64,000 nucleotides of DNA. Origin: Bradyrhizobium lablabi. Lineage in GTDB: Bacteria > Pseudomonadota > Alphaproteobacteria > Rhizobiales > Xanthobacteraceae. Of this stretch, positions 58,595-64,000 are shown in pieces (position 1 is the stretch's first letter; each line of letters begins with the position of its first letter). The stretch lies in NCBI RefSeq assembly GCF_018129385.1, contig NZ_JAFCLN010000007.1, positions 62,001-126,000 on the forward strand, written 5' to 3'. Both the position numbers and the translations under genes were made by a program. The notes under the pieces were generated by a model. It had not been told where the DNA came from. It saw only the letters and a program-made list of their open reading frames with translations, and searched no databases.

Positions 58595-61441
58595 ATGAAT
58601 CCCGTCAAAGCACTCGAAAACCACGGCCAGGCGGTCTGGCTCGATTTCCTCGCCCGCGGCTTTGTCGCCAAGGGCGACCTCAAAAAGCTGATCGAGACTG
58701 ATGGCGTGAAGGGCGTCACTTCCAACCCCGCCATCTTCGAGAAGGCGATCGGCAGTTCCGATGAGTATGACGGCGCCATCGCCAAGGCCCTGAAGCAGAG
58801 CGACCGCTCGGTGGCCGATCTGTTTGAAGCCGTGGCCGTCGAAGATATCCAGAATGCCGCCGATGTGCTCAGACCCGTCTATGACGCGACCAACGGCGGC
58901 GATGGCTTTGTCAGCCTGGAAGTATCGCCCTATCTCGCCAACGATACCAAGGGGACGATTGCAGAAGCGAAGCGGCTCTGGAAGGACGTCAAACGCAAGA
59001 ACTTGATGGTGAAGGTACCGGCGACCGACGAGGGCCTGCCGGCCATCGAAGCGCTGATTGGCGAAGGCATTTCGATCAACATCACGCTGTTGTTCTCGCA
59101 GGAAGTCTACCGAGATGTCGTTGAGGCTTATCTTGCGGGGTTGGAAAAATACGTCGCCAAGGGCGGCGATCCCTCGCATGTCGCGAGCGTCGCCAGCTTC
59201 TTCGTCAGCCGCATCGACAGCGCGGTCGACAAGCAGTTGCTTGAGAAAATCGCGAAGGCCAACGATCCAACCGAAAAGGAGCGGCTAGCCAACCTGATGG
59301 GCCACGTCGCCATTGCTAACGCCAAGATGGCGTATCAGGATTACAAGAAGCTGTTCGCGGGCCCACGTTGGGAAAAGCTCGCCGCCAAGGGCGCCAGGCC
59401 ACAGCGGCTGCTATGGGCGTCCACCGGAACCAAGAACAAGGAATATTCCGACGTCCTCTACGTCGAGGAATTGATCGGCCCCAACACGGTCAATACCGTG
59501 CCGCCCGCCACACTCGATGCGTTCCGCGATCACGGCAACGTTCGCGACTCCCTGGAAGAGGATGTCGAAGACGCCGCCCGCGTGCTGGAGGAACTGGAAA
59601 GAACCGGTATCTCGCTCGACGCGATCACGGCCGAACTCGTCGTCGACGGCGTTAAATTGTTTGCGGATGCTGCCGACAAGCTCTACGGCGCGGTTGCCTT
59701 CAAGCGCGCAACGTCGCTTGGCGAGAACATCGACGGCCAACAGCTCGCCCTCGGTGAGAGCCTCGGCAAGACCGTCGCGAAGAGCACCGAAGAATGGCGC
59801 GCCTCGGCGAAAATTCGAAAATTGTGGCAGAAGGACAAATCGGTCTGGACCGGCGATGACGAGAACAAGTGGCTGGGCTGGCTCGATAGCCCGGCAAAAG
59901 CCGACATTGCGGATTACGAAGACTATGCGCAGCGCGTGAAGGGCCAGAATTTCACTGATGCCGTCGTGCTCGGCATGGGCGGATCGAGCCTTGGTCCGGA
60001 AGTGCTGGCACAGACCTTTCCGAAGAAGGCCGGCTTCCCGAAACTGCACGTGCTCGATTCCACCGACCCGGCGCAGGTGCGGGCGATGGAGGCTTCCGTC
60101 GATATTGCCAGGACGGTATTCATCGTCTCCAGTAAGTCCGGCGGCACCACCGAGCCGAACGCGATGAAGGACTATTTCTTCGACCGCGTCTCAAAGGCGA
60201 TCGGCAAGGACAAGGCCGGGCATCGCTTCATCGCGGTGACCGATCCCGGCTCGTCGCTGGAGAAAGTCGCAACGAAGCAGGGTTTTGCGCGTATCTTCCA
60301 TGGCGAGCCCAGCATCGGTGGACGTTATTCCGTGCTGTCGCCGTTCGGTCTCGTACCCGCCGCGACCGCCGGGATCGATGTGCGCGGCCTGATTGGGCTT
60401 GCGCTCTCGATGGTGCGCTCCTGCGGGCCGGACGTGCCGCCGCATGAAAATCCCGGCGTACAGCTCGGCCTCGCCATGGGCCTCGCCGGGCTCGAAGGCC
60501 GCGACAAGGTGACGATCTTCTCGTCGAAGGCCGTCGCGGATTTCGGCGCCTGGACCGAGCAATTGATTGCGGAATCGACCGGCAAGGAAGGCAAGGGCTT
60601 GATTCCGATCGACGGCGAAACGCTCGGCGATGCCGTGCTCTACGGCGATGACCGCTTCTTCATCGACCTGCGCACCGAAGGCGAGGACGATGCCGCGCAT
60701 GACGAAAAGCTCGATGCGCTGGAAAAGGCCGGCCATCCCGTGGTGCGCATTGTCATGAAGTCGATCGACCATCTCGGCCAGGAGTTTTTCCGGTTCGAGA
60801 TGGCGACCGCGGTGGCGGGCGCGATCCTCGGCATCAACCCGTTCAACCAGCCCGACGTCGAATCCGCAAAAATCAAGACACGGGAATTGACCGGCGCGTT
60901 TGAGAAGACCGGCACATTGCCGGCCGAAGAACCGGTGGTGTCTTCGGACGAAGCCGATCTCTACACCGACGAGCAGAATGCCGAGGAGTTGCGCAAGGCC
61001 GGGGCCGACGGCACGCTCGGCTCCTGGATCAAGGCGCACCTTTCCCGTGCCGGCCGCGGCGATTACGTCGCCCTGCTCGCCTATATCGAGCGCGACGGCG
61101 AGCATATCGATGCCCTGCAAAGGATGCGGCTGGCGGTGCGCGACCACAGGCATGTGGCAACCTGCGCTGAGTTCGGGCCGCGCTTCCTGCATTCGACGGG
61201 GCAAGCCTACAAGGGCGGCCCGGACAGCGGCGTGTTTTTGCAGATCACGGCCGACGAGAAAAAGGATCTCAAGGTGCCCGGTCAGAAGGCGAGTTTCGGC
61301 ATCATCAAGGCGGCGCAGGCGCGCGGCGATTTCGACGTGCTCACGGAGCGCGGCCGTCGCGCGCTGCGGGTGCATCTCAAGGGTGATCTTGCATCAGGCC
61401 TGAAAGCGCTCGATGCCGCGATCACCGAAGCTCTCAACTAG
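58595..61441 (+). CDS. tal-pgi: Bifunctional transaldolase / glucose-6-phosphate isomerase
   Basis: 948 residues. Residues 1-360 are transaldolase, with [14 protein letters not shown] and the Schiff-base Lys140 in [10 protein letters not shown] linker leads to the phosphoglucose isomerase part (about 400-948), with [25 protein letters not shown] (sugar-phosphate loop), and [12 protein letters not shown]. It interconverts sedoheptulose-7-P and glyceraldehyde-3-P with erythrose-4-P and fructose-6-P, and fructose-6-P with glucose-6-P. The fusion is known from rhizobia and some other bacteria. It heads a pentose-phosphate operon with gnd 12 bases on. Confidence 0.95.
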   Translation: MNPVKALENHGQAVWLDFLARGFVAKGDLKKLIETDGVKGVTSNPAIFEKAIGSSDEYDGAIAKALKQSDRSVADLFEAVAVEDIQNAADVLRPVYDATNGGDGFVSLEVSPYLANDTKGTIAEAKRLWKDVKRKNLMVKVPATDEGLPAIEALIGEGISINITLLFSQEVYRDVVEAYLAGLEKYVAKGGDPSHVASVASFFVSRIDSAVDKQLLEKIAKANDPTEKERLANLMGHVAIANAKMAYQDYKKLFAGPRWEKLAAKGARPQRLLWASTGTKNKEYSDVLYVEELIGPNTVNTVPPATLDAFRDHGNVRDSLEEDVEDAARVLEELERTGISLDAITAELVVDGVKLFADAADKLYGAVAFKRATSLGENIDGQQLALGESLGKTVAKSTEEWRASAKIRKLWQKDKSVWTGDDENKWLGWLDSPAKADIADYEDYAQRVKGQNFTDAVVLGMGGSSLGPEVLAQTFPKKAGFPKLHVLDSTDPAQVRAMEASVDIARTVFIVSSKSGGTTEPNAMKDYFFDRVSKAIGKDKAGHRFIAVTDPGSSLEKVATKQGFARIFHGEPSIGGRYSVLSPFGLVPAATAGIDVRGLIGLALSMVRSCGPDVPPHENPGVQLGLAMGLAGLEGRDKVTIFSSKAVADFGAWTEQLIAESTGKEGKGLIPIDGETLGDAVLYGDDRFFIDLRTEGEDDAAHDEKLDALEKAGHPVVRIVMKSIDHLGQEFFRFEMATAVAGAILGINPFNQPDVESAKIKTRELTGAFEKTGTLPAEEPVVSSDEADLYTDEQNAEELRKAGADGTLGSWIKAHLSRAGRGDYVALLAYIERDGEHIDALQRMRLAVRDHRHVATCAEFGPRFLHSTGQAYKGGPDSGVFLQITADEKKDLKVPGQKASFGIIKAAQARGDFDVLTERGRRALRVHLKGDLASGLKALDAAITEALN

Positions 61442-61452
61442 GAAGAACCAGG

Positions 61453-62439
61453 ATGCAGCTCGGCATGATCGGCCTCGGCCGGATGGGCGGCAACATCGTC
61501 CGCCGGCTGATGAAGCACGGACATAGCACCGTCGTGTACGATAAGGATTCCAAGGCCGTTGCCACGCTTGCGGCCGAAGGCGCGACCGGCGCCGCTACGC
61601 TGGAGGAATTCGTCGCAAAGCTCGAGAAGCCGCGCGCCGCCTGGGTGATGCTGCCGGCCGGCAAGATCACGGAAGCGACTGTCGAGACGCTGGCAAAGCT
61701 GATGCAGGCCGATGACGTGATCATCGACGGCGGCAACAGTTTTTGGCAGGACGACGTCCGCCGCGGCAAGGCGCTCAGGGAGCGCGGGCTGCATTATGTC
61801 GACGTCGGCACCAGCGGCGGCGTCTGGGGCATCGAGCGCGGCTATTGCATGATGATCGGCGGCGACAAGAAGGTGGTCGACCGGCTCGACCCGATCTTTG
61901 CCGCGCTAGCGCCGGGCATCGGCAATATTCCTCGAACCGAAGGCCGCAGCGGGCGCGATCCCCGCATCGAGCAGGGCTACATCCATGCCGGTCCGACCGG
62001 TGCCGGGCATTTTGTAAAGATGATCCACAACGGTATCGAGTACGGCCTGATGCAGGCTTATGCCGAGGGTTTTGACATTCTCAAGAATGCCAATATCGAG
62101 GCGCTGCCGCCCGAGCATCGCTTCGACCTCGATATCGCTGATATCGCAGAAGTGTGGCGCCGCGGCAGCGTGATCCCGTCATGGCTGCTCGATCTCACCG
62201 CATCTGCGCTCGCCGAGAACCACACACTGGATAGTTACTCCGGCTTCGTGGAAGATTCCGGCGAAGGCCGCTGGACCGTCAATGCCGCAGTCGATGAGGC
62301 CGTGCCGGCGGAGGTGCTGACCGCGGCGCTGTTTGCACGCTTCCGCTCGCGCAAGGATCATACCTTTGCGGAAAAAATTCTTTCCGCGATGCGTGCCGGC
62401 TTTGGGGGCCACAGGGAACCAACCAAGCCGAAGGCTTGA
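61453..62439 (+). CDS. gnd: 6-phosphogluconate dehydrogenase, short decarboxylating form
   Basis: 328 residues, the short form (the long form has about 470). NAD(P)-binding [18 protein letters not shown] is at the N-terminus, substrate residues lie in [10 protein letters not shown] and the catalytic Lys in [16 protein letters not shown]. It oxidises 6-phosphogluconate to ribulose-5-phosphate and CO2; short forms often prefer NAD. AGGAAG upstream fits as ribosome-binding site, and zwf follows after five bases. Confidence 0.94.
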   Translation: MQLGMIGLGRMGGNIVRRLMKHGHSTVVYDKDSKAVATLAAEGATGAATLEEFVAKLEKPRAAWVMLPAGKITEATVETLAKLMQADDVIIDGGNSFWQDDVRRGKALRERGLHYVDVGTSGGVWGIERGYCMMIGGDKKVVDRLDPIFAALAPGIGNIPRTEGRSGRDPRIEQGYIHAGPTGAGHFVKMIHNGIEYGLMQAYAEGFDILKNANIEALPPEHRFDLDIADIAEVWRRGSVIPSWLLDLTASALAENHTLDSYSGFVEDSGEGRWTVNAAVDEAVPAEVLTAALFARFRSRKDHTFAEKILSAMRAGFGGHREPTKPKA

Positions 62440-62444
62440 TACGA

Positions 62445-63956
62445 ATGGCAATCAGCACATCAGTCCAGAAGAAGCCCGACCCCTGCTCCTTCGTCATCTT
62501 CGGCGTGACCGGCGACCTGACGCATCGCCTCGTGATCCCCGCCCTCTACAATCTCGCCGCCAGCAACCTGCTCCCCGACAAGTTCTGCCTCGTCGGCGTC
62601 GCGCGCAAGGGTACGACGAGCGAGAAGCTGCGCGCAGACCTGATGCAGGGCCTGCGCAAATTCGCCACCCGTGCGGTCGATGAGGCAATCGCCAAACGAT
62701 TGCTGGATTGCGTGACGGCGATCGAAGCCGACCCGAGAGAACCCGAATCCTTCGACACGATGCGCGACCAGCTCGACAAGCTCGAGGCGGCGCGAGGCAC
62801 CGGCGGCAACCGGCTGTTCTATCTGGCAACGCCGCCGGGCGCGTTCTTGCCGATCAGCCGCGAACTCGGCCGCACCGGCATGCTGAAGGAAAACGGCATG
62901 TGGCGGCGGCTGGTGGTGGAAAAGCCGTTCGGCACCGATCTGGCCTCGGCCAGGGCGCTGAACGGCGCGCTGCTGCAACTCATGGACGAACACCAGATCT
63001 ACCGGATCGATCACTATCTCGGCAAGGAAACGGTACAGAACATCCTGGTGCTGCGCTTTGCCAACGGCATGTTCGAGCCGATCTGGAATCGCAACCATAT
63101 CGACCACATCCAGATCACGGTCGACGAAAAACTTGGCGTCGGCCACCGCGGCAGCTTCTACGATTCCACGGGCGCGCTGCGCGACATGGTGCCGAACCAT
63201 CTGTTCCAGTTGCTGTCGCTGGTGACGATGGAGCCGCCGGTGAAATTCGACGCGCATTCGGTGCGCTCGGAAAAGGCGGAGGTGCTCTCCGCGATCCAGC
63301 GCCAGAGCGAAGCCGACGCGCTGAATAATTCCGTGCGCGGGCAATATCTGGCCGGCAAGATCGGCGATACCGACCTCGAGGACTACCGCAAGACCGAAGA
63401 CGTCAAGCCGGGCAGCACCACGGAAACCTATGCCGCGTTGAAGCTGACCATCGACAACTGGCGCTGGGCCGGCGTTCCCTTTTACCTGCGCACCGGCAAG
63501 GCGCTGTGCGCCAAGCGCACCGAGATCGCCATCAAGTTCAAGCAGGCGCCGTTTGCGATGTTCCGCGATACGCCTGTCGATCGGTTGTCGCAGAATTTCA
63601 TGATCATTTCGACCGAGCCGACCGAAGGCATCGAGCTACAGTTCAACACCAAGGTGCCGGGCCCGACCATCAATATCGACGGCGTCGAGATGAAGTTCCG
63701 CTACAAGGATTACTTCAAGGCCGAGCCGTCCACCGGCTACGAGACACTGATCTATGACTGCATGATCGGCGACAACATCCTGTTCCAGCGTGCCGACGGC
63801 GTGGAGGCGGGATGGCAGGCGGTGCAGCCGTTCCTCGATGCCTGGAAGAAGGCCGGCGCCGACGGCCTGGAAAACTACAAGGCCGGCAGCGAGGGCCCCG
63901 CCAAGGCGGAAGAGCTGCTGGCGCGCGACGGCCGCAGCTGGCGGAAGCTCGGCTGA
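62445..63956 (+). CDS. zwf: Glucose-6-phosphate 1-dehydrogenase
   Basis: 503 residues from the ATG at 62445; a TTG three codons earlier overlaps the gnd stop. The NADP-binding region FVIFGVTGDLTHRLVIPALYNL is at the N-terminus and the substrate site RIDHYLGKETVQN (with catalytic His/Lys) about residue 185-198. It oxidises glucose-6-phosphate to 6-phosphoglucono-lactone, feeding pgl and gnd in the same operon. Confidence 0.95.
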   Translation: MAISTSVQKKPDPCSFVIFGVTGDLTHRLVIPALYNLAASNLLPDKFCLVGVARKGTTSEKLRADLMQGLRKFATRAVDEAIAKRLLDCVTAIEADPREPESFDTMRDQLDKLEAARGTGGNRLFYLATPPGAFLPISRELGRTGMLKENGMWRRLVVEKPFGTDLASARALNGALLQLMDEHQIYRIDHYLGKETVQNILVLRFANGMFEPIWNRNHIDHIQITVDEKLGVGHRGSFYDSTGALRDMVPNHLFQLLSLVTMEPPVKFDAHSVRSEKAEVLSAIQRQSEADALNNSVRGQYLAGKIGDTDLEDYRKTEDVKPGSTTETYAALKLTIDNWRWAGVPFYLRTGKALCAKRTEIAIKFKQAPFAMFRDTPVDRLSQNFMIISTEPTEGIELQFNTKVPGPTINIDGVEMKFRYKDYFKAEPSTGYETLIYDCMIGDNILFQRADGVEAGWQAVQPFLDAWKKAGADGLENYKAGSEGPAKAEELLARDGRSWRKLG

Positions 63957-63958
63957 CC

Positions 63959-64000
63959 ATGGGCTCGCTCAGCAAGCGCAAGATCATCACGGTGGCCGAC
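63959..64000 (+). CDS. pgl: 6-phosphogluconolactonase, start only
   Basis: ATG two bases after the zwf stop opens 14 codons (MGSLSKRKIITVAD) before the window ends. The opening and the position after zwf fit 6-phosphogluconolactonase, the enzyme between zwf and gnd in the pathway. Assignment rests mostly on context because almost none of the protein is visible. Confidence 0.6.
   Translation, partial: MGSLSKRKIITVAD

Overview
The window looks like chromosomal DNA of a Bradyrhizobium-type alphaproteobacterium (inference). The grounds are high GC content, several families of short palindromic repeats typical of Bradyrhizobium intergenic DNA, a fused transaldolase/phosphoglucose isomerase, a two-gene anaerobe-type 2-oxoacid:ferredoxin oxidoreductase, and a D-tartrate dehydratase whose active-site residue numbers match those I recall for the B. 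japonicum enzyme. I saw no tRNA, rRNA, CRISPR array, complete insertion sequence or integrase.

Layout. 1-9.7 kb: small-molecule metabolism (GMC oxidoreductase, acetyltransferase, SMP-30 lactonase, cupin protein, an AraC regulator divergent from an enolase-superfamily enzyme, GST) plus small proteins. 9.8-14.0 kb: intracellular PHB depolymerase and a large winged-helix/NTPase/repeat regulator. 14.3-18.5 kb: isoquinoline 1-oxidoreductase-type molybdenum hydroxylase (iorAB), a diheme cytochrome c and a ModA-like binding protein. 18.5-21.2 kb: formate/nitrite-type channel with a PP2C phosphatase/kinase fusion. 21.8-27.9 kb: binding protein, DUF4239 and DUF4399 proteins, an adenylate cyclase fused to a formylglycine-enzyme-like domain, and an MFS transporter divergent from an AraC regulator. 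28.1-34.4 kb: malonyl-CoA decarboxylase, SerA, D-tartrate dehydratase, then amidase-gpx-DUF3297. 34.5-42.3 kb: c-type cytochrome, PQQ sugar dehydrogenase and pqqABCDE with an alpha/beta-hydrolase peptidase. 42.5-47.2 kb: a ferredoxin/NAD(P)H oxidoreductase with KorA and KorB. 47.2-49.6 kb: frameshifted binding-protein gene and a DUF3754 membrane protein. 49.8-56.6 kb: a type I secretion cassette with a tandem GH114 protein. 57-64 kb: hdeD, small exported proteins, then tal-pgi, gnd, zwf and the start of pgl.

How the parts work together. The pqq operon supplies the cofactor for the periplasmic sugar dehydrogenase, and the adjacent cytochrome c is a plausible electron acceptor. iorAB with the diheme cytochrome forms a second periplasmic oxidation chain. 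The tal-pgi/gnd/zwf/pgl block is the pentose-phosphate core.

The most unusual segment is 49.8-56.6 kb. HlyD and ABC secretion genes lie downstream of a leaderless protein made of two nearly identical GH114 (polygalactosaminidase-type) domains. This cassette sits between two direct 116-bp copies of the 3' end of hdeD, has three 11-bp-phased direct repeats upstream of its first gene, and has a set of competing hairpin arms between substrate and secretion genes. Together these suggest an acquired, regulated secretion system for a polysaccharide-active enzyme.
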